DNA of 18,077 bases. Origin: CAYWMP01 sp964459445. GTDB lineage: Bacteria; Desulfobacterota; DSM-4660; Desulfatiglandales; HGW-15. Location of the stretch: positions 1 through 18,077 of the forward strand of contig CAYWMP010000123.1 in assembly GCA_964459445.1 (NCBI GenBank). The letters are read 5' to 3'. Shown one piece after another: positions 1-7,637 of this stretch (positions within the stretch are counted from its first letter, which is position 1; each line of letters begins with the position of its first letter). Under the pieces are notes generated by a model. It ran no database searches and was not told the DNA's origin. It worked only from the letters and a program-made list of their open reading frames with translations. A program made the position numbers and the translations under genes.

Positions 1-7
1 GGTTAAA

Positions 8-37
8 TTGGAAAGCGTTGACTGACGTGACTATAAA
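8..37 (+). promoter_or_regulatory. Candidate sigma70 promoter of the transport cluster
   Basis: A TTGGAA box (8-13) and a TATAAA box (32-37) are separated by 18 bases, about 75 bases before the first start codon. A short inverted pair, TGACT (28-32) and AGTCA (44-48), straddles the -10 box and could be an operator. This is a match by eye only; the -35 box agrees at 4 of 6 positions, and the left window edge hides anything further upstream. Confidence 0.3.
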
Positions 38-113
38 TAGGAAAGTCAGGCTAGAACACTTTTAGCGCTCTGTCAGTTCAAACCATGTTCAACCCATAAT
101 GGAGGAGTGAACG

Positions 114-1307
114 ATGAAAAGCAGAGTAAGATGGGTCATTTCCTTCCTTTTTATTCTCTTGTTCGCAGCCTGTTTCGTTACCCTGGAATCTGGTGAGGCA
201 TCAGAACCCATTGCCATTGGGATTCTGCATTCCCAGAAATTTCCCTTCGCCACCATGATGCAGAATTCATTCGAAATGGCCTTAGAACGAATCAACAAAA
301 ACGGAGGTATCAAGGGCCGCCCCTTAAAGCTCGTCTATGGTGATGACCAGGGAGATCGGCGAATAGGCGAAAATGTGATTAAGAACCTGGTCAAAGAAAC
401 GGGCGTTGCCATGTTCGTCGGGGGTTTTCACAGCAGCAACACAGTGTACACGGCCAGGATGGCCGAGAAACTGGATAAGCCCTTTCTCATATGCACGGCC
501 GCAGATGACAGAATAACGCAAAGGAAATGGCCGAACATCTTTAGACTGAACCCCCCAGCGAGTGGGTACACCGCTGGACTGGAAGATTTCTTCATGGATC
601 ATCTCAAGCCAAAATCCATGGCCATAATCTATGAAAATAGTCCTTACGGGACCGGTGCGGCCTTGAGGATGATGTGGTTTTGCAGGGAACAAGGGATCGA
701 CATAAAGAAGATCATCCCCTATCACAAGGAAAGGCGTAAAAAAGACTATTATCAGCGCATCCTCTCCCCATTGAAAGTCAAAGGGGAGATTCCTGACATC
801 ATTTATATGGTTTCTTACCTAAAAGATGCCGTCGCCGTGGTCAGAGAGATTCGTGAATTACAGCTGAACACATTGCTCGTTGGCGGGGCAGGAGGCTTCA
901 CGCACCCCAAATTCATAACCAACTCCGGCGTTTCAGCCAATTTCGTTTTAACGGCAACCCTCTGGCATCAGGAGATAAAAAACCCCGGGACGAAGGCCTA
1001 CTACGACGCGTACGTCCGTAAATATTCTGTGAAACCAGACTACCATGGGGCCGAGGCGTATTCTGCACTCCTTGTGGTGATGGATGCCCTGAAGCGGGCC
1101 AAATCACTTTCTGCTCAGGACATAAGGGTGGCGTTGGATAAAACGGACATGATTACGCCTTTCGGTCCGGTCAAGTTTTCAGCCTATGGGAAATTCGAGA
1201 GGCAGAACAGCCTCCCCACGCAGGTCCTGCAGATCATCAATGGAAAATTTGAGTGCATATGGCCAAGGGAGCTCGCAACGGCAAAGTTTGTTACACCGCC
1301 TAACTAG
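114..1307 (+). CDS. ABC-type (LivK-like) substrate-binding protein, periplasmic
   Basis: This 397-residue protein has the features of a type 1 periplasmic binding protein of the Peripla_BP_6 / branched-chain amino acid family. These proteins capture a small ligand outside the inner membrane. A hydrophobic export signal covers residues 1 to about 30; C20 follows Phe-Ala-Ala, an imperfect lipobox, so lipid attachment is possible but doubtful. The mature part opens with IAIGILHSQKFPF and then shows the usual pattern: NGGIKGRPLKLVYGDDQGD (first lobe), VGGFHSSNT (ligand-cleft region), and a YGTGAALRMMWFCREQGI segment in the second lobe. The length is normal for the family. GGAGGAG sits just before the ATG. 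No ABC permease or ATPase gene follows; a TRAP cluster does. It may therefore feed a distant ABC transporter or act as a sensor input. The family is secure; the ligand is unknown. Confidence 0.88.
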   Translation: MKSRVRWVISFLFILLFAACFVTLESGEASEPIAIGILHSQKFPFATMMQNSFEMALERINKNGGIKGRPLKLVYGDDQGDRRIGENVIKNLVKETGVAMFVGGFHSSNTVYTARMAEKLDKPFLICTAADDRITQRKWPNIFRLNPPASGYTAGLEDFFMDHLKPKSMAIIYENSPYGTGAALRMMWFCREQGIDIKKIIPYHKERRKKDYYQRILSPLKVKGEIPDIIYMVSYLKDAVAVVREIRELQLNTLLVGGAGGFTHPKFITNSGVSANFVLTATLWHQEIKNPGTKAYYDAYVRKYSVKPDYHGAEAYSALLVVMDALKRAKSLSAQDIRVALDKTDMITPFGPVKFSAYGKFERQNSLPTQVLQIINGKFECIWPRELATAKFVTPPN

Positions 1308-1486
1308 AGGAGGTCTTTGGAAGCCGGTAATTCTGATAAAGTGTTTAGAACGGACCCACGAAACACGACCGGAAGGAGGTGATTGAAGAAAGAGGACTTA
1401 AACGTATTCAAATTTTGACAGTATTTGCTTGTCCAAGCAGTCATTTTTTTGAAAAAGGCGAAGTCAATAGAAAAGGAGATTTTGAA

Positions 1487-2461
1487 ATGAAGAATAAACT
1501 ACTCATAATGGTATTTGGCGTTTGTCTGTCAGCGATATTATCCCTGGCGCTCTCAGCGGACTCCTATGCCAAGAAGAGGGTTATCTTCGGCGGTGGCCCG
1601 GCGGGTGGAACGTTCCAGGTGGTAGCAAACGGCATTCAGGTTTATAAACCGGTCAAAGCCATCAAAGAGTTTAGAGTGATGGCCCAAACTTCAGGTGGGT
1701 CCATCGAAAACCTCCGCAAGACCAACAAAGGAAGGCAGCAGATGAGCGTGGTCTATTCTGGTCATGTCTGGCAGGGAAGAAATGGTATGCTGCCGGGTGA
1801 TCAAAAGAAATATGAGAACGTTTTGGCGGTCGCATGGCTCTATGGCGCTCCTGCCCAGTTGGTGATCCGGAAGAATTCCGGTATTAAGAGTGTAAAAGAT
1901 CTGACCGGTAAAAAGGTCGGTGTGGGCAATGCCGGCTCAGGGGCATATGCTAATTGCATGCTTTTTTTCACCCATATGGGGATCTGGGACAAGATCGAGC
2001 GGAATGCCATGGGCTACAATGATGCGGCCGCGGCCTTCGGAAACAGACAACTGGATGCGTTCTGGCTTTTCACGGCCTTTCCCAGTGGAGCGGTTATTAT
2101 GGCAGCACAGACGAACCCAATCGCTCTCCTCAACCTAAATGCAGAAGCGGAGGCCTCAGGGTTTTACAAAAAATATCCCTATTTTTCAAGGATATCGGTC
2201 CCATCCGGTACCTACAAAGGCGTGGATTATGAGTCCCCATCCTTTCAGGACTCCGCCCTCTGGGTAGCCAATGCCAAGGTCAAACCAGATGTGGTTTACA
2301 AGCTCCTTTCCACTATGTACACGGATGAGGGTATCAAGCACATGATAAATCAAAAAAAGACCTTTAAACATATGAGCATCGACACAGGTCCCCAGGGTGT
2401 CGTCACCCCGATGCACCCCGGTGCGATGAAGTTCTGGAAAGAGAAAGGGGTGTTGAAATAG
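1487..2461 (+). CDS. TAXI-family TRAP transporter solute-binding protein
   Basis: This is the extracytoplasmic receptor of a TRAP transporter, 324 residues long. The frame stays open upstream to a GTG at 1379, but I chose the ATG at 1487. It is preceded by AAAAGGAGAT and opens a clear signal peptide (Met-Lys-Asn-Lys, hydrophobic core, likely cleavage after DSYA, residue 28). The mature start has the TAXI hallmark GGGPAGGTFQVVANGI, followed by VYSGHVWQGRNG, a SGIKSVKDLTGKKVGVGNAG segment typical of NMT1/TAXI proteins, and NRQLDAFWLF. The downstream gene encodes the matching fused permease, so the two should form one secondary uptake system driven by an ion gradient. The ligand is not readable; TAXI systems are known for C4-dicarboxylates, glutamate and other organic acids. 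About 180 bases separate it from the preceding binding-protein gene. Confidence 0.92.
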   Translation: MKNKLLIMVFGVCLSAILSLALSADSYAKKRVIFGGGPAGGTFQVVANGIQVYKPVKAIKEFRVMAQTSGGSIENLRKTNKGRQQMSVVYSGHVWQGRNGMLPGDQKKYENVLAVAWLYGAPAQLVIRKNSGIKSVKDLTGKKVGVGNAGSGAYANCMLFFTHMGIWDKIERNAMGYNDAAAAFGNRQLDAFWLFTAFPSGAVIMAAQTNPIALLNLNAEAEASGFYKKYPYFSRISVPSGTYKGVDYESPSFQDSALWVANAKVKPDVVYKLLSTMYTDEGIKHMINQKKTFKHMSIDTGPQGVVTPMHPGAMKFWKEKGVLK

Positions 2462-2539
2462 AGCTGGGGATCGCAGGGCAATAAGAATTCTTGCCGCCCT
2501 GCTTCTCATGAGAATTTCTAAAGATAGGCAGGTGCAAAA

Positions 2540-4279
2540 GTGTACGACAAATTGAACAGAATAGAAAAGGTCATCTTTGATGTACTATCCGTCTGTCTGG
2601 TCCTCTTTTACTCCTATTCGGCCGTTCTGAAACCGGCGGCCACCCAGTACCACCGGGGGATTTACGTTATCATAACCTATGTCCTCATTTTCCTACTTTA
2701 CAAATCGAAGCACAAATTACTGAGAGCCGTAGACTATGTGTTGATCTTCCTTTCCATCTTTTCTATAGGATACTGGATCCTCAACTTTGAAGCGATCAAC
2801 TTCCGAATAGGAGCAGAAACAACCTTCGACATGACAGTTGCCGTTGTCGGCGTTCTCATCGGAATCGAGCTGGCAAGGCGGGTGGTGGGCACAGTCTTTG
2901 TTATTATCGGGGCATTGCTGCTCCTTTACGGGGTCTACGGTGAGTACGTGCCTGAACTCTTTTCACATCCGGGGGACACCTTTCCTGCACTCTGTACGAG
3001 CATTTTCTACAAGAGCGATGGCGTGTTCGGCATCATGGCCAACGTGTTGGCCACCTATGTCCTTTTATTTGTCCTTTTCGGCGCTTTCCTGGATAAAAGC
3101 GGTGCCCAGAGATTTTTCATCGATTTTCCCCTGGCGGCCGTTGGACACAAGATTGGCGGACCCGCCAAAGTCTCGGTGATCGCCAGTGGGCTATTCGGCT
3201 CCATCTCTGGAAGTGCCATCGCCAACACGGTTTCCACCGGTACATTTACCATCCCCATGATGAAAAAAGCGGGTTTCAGACCCCATATCGCAGGAGGTAT
3301 CGAGCCGGCCGCATCCATTACAGGGATGTTCATGCCTCCCATCATGGGCGCCGGGGGCTTTATCATGGCAGAGCTCACAGGCGTTCCCTATTCCAAGATC
3401 ATGCTGGTCGCCATTTTCCCTGCCCTTATGTACATCATGTCCGTCTTTGTTATGGTGCATTACGAGGCCAAAATCCATAATATCAAAGGAGAGAAAAGTG
3501 AACATCCCCCCATGGAGATCCTGAAGACCCAGTGGTACTACACCACGCCGCTAATCGTGATCACAATCTTTATGCTTGCGGGCTTCTCGCCGGGGTATTC
3601 AGCGATTTTGGGCATTGTCAACTGCCTTGTCATCAGCTGGTTTAGGAAGGATACACGGATTACGCCCAAAAGATTCGTAGAGGCCTCCCGGGCCGGTGCG
3701 GAAAACAGTCTAAAGATCGGTGCTACCCTGGGGGTCATCGGCATTATAATCGGCGTGCTTACCTATAGCGGATTGATACTCACCTTTGCGGATATCGTGA
3801 TCGAACTTGCGGGCGGATCACTGATTTTGACCATTTTGCTCATTGCACTGGCTTCACTGGTCCTGGGGATGGGGGTGCCTGTCACCGCTGCATACCTTAT
3901 CACTGCGGTTGTTGCTGTACCAGCATTGATCCATCTCGGCGTCAACGAGATGGCAGCGCACATGATCGTATATTGGCTGTCTCAGGATTCCAATATCACG
4001 CCGCCGGTTTGCATTGCCGCCTTTGCCGGGGCCACTATTGCCAAAGCCAACATGTGGAAAACCGCGTTTTCTTCCTTCAAATTTGCGAAATTCCTGTACC
4101 TGTCGCCATTCCTCTTCGGTTATGTACCGGGATATAGCCTGCAAGGAGGAACCATGGCCATCATAAAGGCCTTTGTTCTGATTATCATAGGCAACTATCT
4201 CTATTCCTATTTCTTGAGTTTTCACTGGGCGTACTACCTGAATAGAAAGTTCTTTAAAAAGGCTGAAGCGCCTGTGTAG
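2540..4279 (+). CDS. TRAP transporter fused permease (DctQ-DctM, TAXI type)
   Basis: This is an inner-membrane permease of 579 residues that fuses the small 4-helix and large 12-helix TRAP subunits, the usual form in TAXI systems. It carries many hydrophobic segments: about four in residues 10-110, then a dense series to the C-terminus. The DctM signature is visible near residues 218-240 (FGSISGSAIANTVSTGTFTI), followed by IEPAASITGMFMPPIMGAGGF and, later, LGMGVPVTAAYL and SQDSNITPPVCIAAFAGA, motifs of the transport core. The start is GTG, with AGGCAGG about eight bases before it; no better in-frame ATG lies nearby. The length is at the short end for fused permeases, which often exceed 600 residues. 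It follows the binding-protein gene by 78 bases and should be co-transcribed with it. Transport is expected to be Na+- or H+-coupled. Confidence 0.93.
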   Translation: MYDKLNRIEKVIFDVLSVCLVLFYSYSAVLKPAATQYHRGIYVIITYVLIFLLYKSKHKLLRAVDYVLIFLSIFSIGYWILNFEAINFRIGAETTFDMTVAVVGVLIGIELARRVVGTVFVIIGALLLLYGVYGEYVPELFSHPGDTFPALCTSIFYKSDGVFGIMANVLATYVLLFVLFGAFLDKSGAQRFFIDFPLAAVGHKIGGPAKVSVIASGLFGSISGSAIANTVSTGTFTIPMMKKAGFRPHIAGGIEPAASITGMFMPPIMGAGGFIMAELTGVPYSKIMLVAIFPALMYIMSVFVMVHYEAKIHNIKGEKSEHPPMEILKTQWYYTTPLIVITIFMLAGFSPGYSAILGIVNCLVISWFRKDTRITPKRFVEASRAGAENSLKIGATLGVIGIIIGVLTYSGLILTFADIVIELAGGSLILTILLIALASLVLGMGVPVTAAYLITAVVAVPALIHLGVNEMAAHMIVYWLSQDSNITPPVCIAAFAGATIAKANMWKTAFSSFKFAKFLYLSPFLFGYVPGYSLQGGTMAIIKAFVLIIIGNYLYSYFLSFHWAYYLNRKFFKKAEAPV

Positions 4280-4320
4280 GGATTATTGAGGTTCACCAAT
4301 CAAAATGGCGAGGCGTACAA

Positions 4321-4815
4321 ATGAGTAAAAATCTATTGGACGGGAAAAAGGTTCTCATCGTGGACGATGAACCTGATGTATTGGAAACACTGGAAGATCT
4401 CCTATCCATGTGCGACGTGAAAACGGCCACCATCTTCGATGAAGCCAAAGAACTCCTGGAGAACAAGTATTTTGATTTGGCTATCTTGGACATTATGGGG
4501 GTCAATGGGTATGCGTTATTAGAGATTGCCAATGAGAAAGACGTGATACCCGTTATGCTGACGGCCCATGCGCTAAGTCCCGACAACATCATCAAGTCTT
4601 ATAATGAAGGGGCCGCCTCCTATGTGCCGAAGGATGAGATGCAAAGCATCACCACCTTCCTCAATGACATTTTGGAGGCAAAGGAAAAGGGCAAAAGCTT
4701 TTGGTGGCGTTGGTTTGAAAGATTGGGGAACACCTATTGCAGAGCGAAATTCGGCTCTGATTGGCAAGAAAAAGACAAGGAATTCTGGGAGAAGTTTGAA
4801 TACATCTCAGAATAA
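4321..4815 (+). CDS. Single-domain response regulator with aromatic C-terminal tail
   Basis: This 164-residue protein has a complete receiver domain (residues 9 to about 122). The acidic pair D15-D16, the phosphoacceptor D57 (LAILDIMG), T81 (LTAHA) and K104 (VPKDE) are all present, so phosphorylation by a histidine kinase should be possible. There is no DNA-binding or enzyme output domain. The last 45 residues form a charged, Trp/Phe-rich tail (KSFWWRWFERLGNTYCR, then DWQEKDKEFWEKF) that could be a partner-binding helix. No kinase gene lies in this window. The gene starts 41 bases after the TRAP permease stop, with GAGGCG before the ATG, so it is probably the last gene of that operon. I infer that it links transporter expression or activity to a sensor encoded elsewhere. 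The family call is firm; the role is not. Confidence 0.87.
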   Translation: MSKNLLDGKKVLIVDDEPDVLETLEDLLSMCDVKTATIFDEAKELLENKYFDLAILDIMGVNGYALLEIANEKDVIPVMLTAHALSPDNIIKSYNEGAASYVPKDEMQSITTFLNDILEAKEKGKSFWWRWFERLGNTYCRAKFGSDWQEKDKEFWEKFEYISE

Positions 4816-5324
4816 TATAATAGGATACCAATAATGGCTCGGCAGTCTTCGACCCGGAGCATTGGCCGAAGGTCGCTCAGGGTCGAGGGCGGGCCGGAGG
4901 TAGCTATTCGCCGAAGTCCGGGTAACAAGAAACTCAAAGCAAATCCTGCGCAGTCCACCAAATTCCTCGCTACAGCCTTCCATCAAATTACAGTAGTCTT
5001 TCGCCTCAAATCTCTAATTGAGACCTTTGCAAAACGCCCCCTTTTGCCCAATCTTCCGTCTTCGCTAACCCGCCGTCGCTAAAGCTATGGCGCGGCAAGA
5101 GCTACGACGGGACAAGCTGCTTCAGACTCGGATTTTAATCCTCAAAATACTTCGAGTATTCCTGTGGTTAAAATCCTCGTCTTCCTTGACCTTGACCAAA
5201 ATTGAGCATTTTGCAAAGGTCTCTAAAGGGTTGAGGTTTCGTGTTTTCTTGTGTAATCTTCGATAGATTTTGATATGAGCCATTAATGGTTTTGGTAAAG
5301 AACCCAACTTGAAGAGGCCAAGTC
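4816..5324. other. Gene-free gap of about 500 bases with a mobile-element remnant
   Basis: No convincing coding frame is seen here. An 82-codon frame from the ATG at 4834 has a skewed Arg/Ser/Pro-rich composition, no proper ribosome binding site, and runs into the inverted-repeat element, so I treat it as chance. The left part (4836-4900) is a GC-rich block with an inverted repeat (TCGACCC at 4849-4855, GGGTCGA at 4880-4886). The middle is the MITE-like element described separately. The right part (5224-5324) should hold the promoter of the cyclase gene, but I cannot pick a clear one. Confidence 0.6.
5020..5223. mobile_element. MITE-like element with 15-bp perfect terminal inverted repeats
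   Basis: The 204-base element begins with GAGACCTTTGCAAAA (5020-5034) and ends with the exact reverse complement (5209-5223). Similarity between the ends continues imperfectly for about 15 more bases inward. The interior has no open frame of note but folds on itself: one stem pairs 5124-5138 with 5168-5182 with two mismatches, and it encloses a perfect small hairpin AATACT-TCG-AGTATT (5146-5160). Such short, non-coding, inverted-repeat units are moved in trans by a full transposase with matching ends. The flanks are A/T-rich (AATT on the left, TAAA on the right); I see no clean target duplication, so it may be old. A near-copy of one end lies at 9884-9906, which supports a repeated family. 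No matching transposase gene is in the window. Confidence 0.7.
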
Positions 5325-6542
5325 ATGAACGATGAACAGGTTCAGAGAAAACTCGCTGCCATCTTTAGCGCAGACGTCGTCGGTTATAGCCGGCTCATGG
5401 GGGATGATGAGATGGCCACTTTCAATACGTTATCCACCTACCGTGAAGTCATGGCGGGCCTTATTCGCCAGCACCGGGGAAGAACCGTAGATATGACCGG
5501 AGACAACGTCCTCGCGGAGTTCCCGAGTGTCGTAGATGCCATGCAGAGTGCCGTTGCCATTCAAAAGGAACTCAAGGCTCGCAACGTCGAGCTCCCGGAC
5601 CATCGCAGGATGCAGTTTCGCATCGGTATCAATATTGGTGATGTCATCCAGGAAGGTGACCGCATCTACGGGGACGGTGTCAACATTGCAGCGAGGTTAG
5701 AATCCCTTGCCGAGCCAGGCGGGATCTGCATTTCACGTATGGCATTCGATCAAATTGAAACCAAACTGCCCCTAGGTTATGAGTATCTCGGAGAGCATAC
5801 GGTCAAAAACATCAATAAACCCTTGCGTGCCTATCGTGTCGTGATTGAACCGGAAAACGGGTCTCGCGCAGAAAGTGAACCGGAAGACAACGGCCATAGG
5901 AAGAGACACAGGGATTCCGGACAGGAATCCAGGAGCGAACACTTTGAGCAGTCCTTTCATCGGGTCAAAGGTCACCTGAAGGATTTTGCCAAGGACATCA
6001 AGGAAGATGAACAGCTCGGTGAAAGCTTTCAAGAAATAAAGGGCAGGATGAAATCCTTTGCAGACGAATTCACGGCCAGTCCTGAGCGGAGACATCGAGC
6101 CTTCCATAATCTTGTTCAAAGCAAACACGTGCGTCTTTTTTTGGGTTTGGCTTTCATCCTATTCCTCATCAATGCATTAACTTCCTTTGGAAGGTGGTGG
6201 TTCCAATACCCGATTTTGTCTATTGGATTAGTGGTTTACCTGCACTGGCTGAAAGCCCAATTCTTTTCACCCGAGAAGATGGATGCCGTAAGACAAAAAC
6301 TTTTGAAAAGGGAACTGACCCGAATGGATGCGGCGTCGCGGGAAACCAAACAGGGTCAGGAGCAGGCAAGTAGACGGGCGAGCACCCGGCTTCATTTCTA
6401 CCACCATTTGTACGTCTTTGTCGGCGTCAATGCCTTCCTCATCATGGTCAACCTCCTCACCAACCCCTTCAACTGGTGGTTCCATTTCCCTTTGCTGGGA
6501 TGGGGCATCGCCCTCTTCTTCCATTGGATGAAATTAAAATAG
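5325..6542 (+). CDS. Class III adenylate/guanylate cyclase with C-terminal 2TM membrane modules
   Basis: This 405-residue protein has an N-terminal class III cyclase domain (about 8-175). The metal-binding aspartates D17 (FSADVVGYSRLMG) and D60 (MTGDNVLAEF) and the catalytic N120/R124 pair (GDGVNIAARLE) are all present, so it should make a cyclic nucleotide. A charged linker (about 176-265) contains a tandem duplication: residues 205-225 and 229-249 share the pattern E-x4-SF-x3-KG-x-[LM]-K-x-FA. The C-terminus holds two copies of a 2TM-type module (about 268-313 and 355-405), each with a Trp-rich helix hairpin (GRWWFQYP; NPFNWWFHFPLLGWGIALFFHW). The enzyme is thus probably anchored with its catalytic head in the cytoplasm. 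AAGAGG precedes the ATG. It is a stand-alone gene after the inverted-repeat element. Choice between cAMP and cGMP cannot be read safely. Confidence 0.88.
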   Translation: MNDEQVQRKLAAIFSADVVGYSRLMGDDEMATFNTLSTYREVMAGLIRQHRGRTVDMTGDNVLAEFPSVVDAMQSAVAIQKELKARNVELPDHRRMQFRIGINIGDVIQEGDRIYGDGVNIAARLESLAEPGGICISRMAFDQIETKLPLGYEYLGEHTVKNINKPLRAYRVVIEPENGSRAESEPEDNGHRKRHRDSGQESRSEHFEQSFHRVKGHLKDFAKDIKEDEQLGESFQEIKGRMKSFADEFTASPERRHRAFHNLVQSKHVRLFLGLAFILFLINALTSFGRWWFQYPILSIGLVVYLHWLKAQFFSPEKMDAVRQKLLKRELTRMDAASRETKQGQEQASRRASTRLHFYHHLYVFVGVNAFLIMVNLLTNPFNWWFHFPLLGWGIALFFHWMKLK

Positions 6543-6657
6543 AAAACCATTCCGTAACTTTTTGTGCTTCGATTGCGTCTTTATTTTGGGGGTAGGTAAA
6601 TATACTAAAGCCGTGTGATGAGTTGTTTTTCCGGAAGATGATAGAGGACAGAGAGAT

Positions 6658-7458
6658 ATGAGTAAAAATAGCGGAACAAAGATCCTGAAAGGGGTGTTTG
6701 ATGAGATACTTGCGGAGCACCGAACATGGCTTCAAAGCTCAGGTAGAGAAGGGAAAAGAGCGGATCTACAGGGAGAGGACTTATCCCGTATAAACCTACA
6801 AGGGGTTCAACTTGAGCGGGCCACACTTCAACATGCAGGCCTGGAAGGGGTGAACCTTAGAACGGCAAATCTAACGGGGGCCAACCTCCGGGGAGCCAAT
6901 CTTAAAAAGGCCAACCTGCAATGGGCAATCATCTCTGAGGCCAAACTTGGTAATGCCGATCTTCAACAAGCGAACCTCCATTTTTCCAACATGACAAAGG
7001 CGAACCTACGAAACGCCGATCTTGAGGGGTCATTCTTTCATAATGCTTTTTTTACTCAAGCGGATTTGAAATCGGCCAATCTCACAGGCGCCAACCTCAG
7101 ATTCGCAGAGTTCGATTATGCAGATATGCGTCAGGCAGTCTTAAAGGGTACCACGGTCCCTGAGGCCACGTTTATTCAGGTCAATCTCATGGAGGCAGAC
7201 CTTTCTAATGCTGAAATCATCCGCTCAATTTTCGACATGGCAAACCTTAGAAAGACCACCATTTGTAAAGCCCGATTATTGAAGTCTAGGTTTCGTTCAG
7301 CAGATTTGAGGGGCGCAGACCTGATGGATTCAACGATCGAGAAATGCGATTTTAAGAAGGCAAAACGGAGCGATATCAACCTGAATAACACAGCCATTTT
7401 TGATTCTGATTTGCAGCCAACCGAGTGTGACAGTCGAAAAGGCATTCGGGCCGCATAA
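6658..7458 (+). CDS. Pentapeptide-repeat protein
   Basis: This 266-residue protein is built almost wholly of A(D/N)LxX five-residue repeats from about residue 37 to 250 (for example ANLTGANLRGANLKKANL). They are predicted to wind into a right-handed quadrilateral beta-helix with Leu/Phe inside. The first 36 residues form a helical cap with the motif ILAEHRTWLQSSGREGKRADL, common at the front of bacterial pentapeptide proteins. There is no signal peptide or membrane segment, so it is probably cytoplasmic. Some members mimic DNA and bind gyrase (Qnr, MfpA), but this cap and the irregular second half do not point to that group, so I assign no activity. The start ATG has GAGGACAGAGAG before it. 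The gene is 115 bases from the cyclase gene and may have its own promoter. Confidence 0.88.
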   Translation: MSKNSGTKILKGVFDEILAEHRTWLQSSGREGKRADLQGEDLSRINLQGVQLERATLQHAGLEGVNLRTANLTGANLRGANLKKANLQWAIISEAKLGNADLQQANLHFSNMTKANLRNADLEGSFFHNAFFTQADLKSANLTGANLRFAEFDYADMRQAVLKGTTVPEATFIQVNLMEADLSNAEIIRSIFDMANLRKTTICKARLLKSRFRSADLRGADLMDSTIEKCDFKKAKRSDINLNNTAIFDSDLQPTECDSRKGIRAA

Positions 7459-7637
7459 CATTCCCACCATCCACCATTTTCAATTACCCAACCAAGTAAG
7501 TGAACTATCGACCGATCGAAATTGTCCCAAAGCAAGAACCGGGCTCGGATCAGCAGCTTGTAATTTCCCAAGAAGGGATTATTATTGATAAACTTAATGA
7601 TTAATTGCAAGTTACTGTCAGAGGTAAAAAGGAAATA

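Noticed and set aside
324..725. 133-codon minus-strand open frame inside the first binding-protein gene
   Set aside because: It is the antisense shadow of a well-supported gene and has no recognisable motif or start signal.
1428..1450. Hairpin TGCTT-GTCC-AAGCA followed by a T run, as a terminator between the two binding-protein genes
   Set aside because: The stem has only five pairs and the T run starts several bases later; too weak to list.
1379..1486. Longer start of the TAXI binding protein at GTG 1379
   Set aside because: It would put 36 non-hydrophobic residues before the signal peptide, and the ATG at 1487 has its own AAGGAG.
4834..5082. 82-codon plus-strand open frame
   Set aside because: It has no good ribosome binding site and a skewed composition, and it runs into the left end of the inverted-repeat element.
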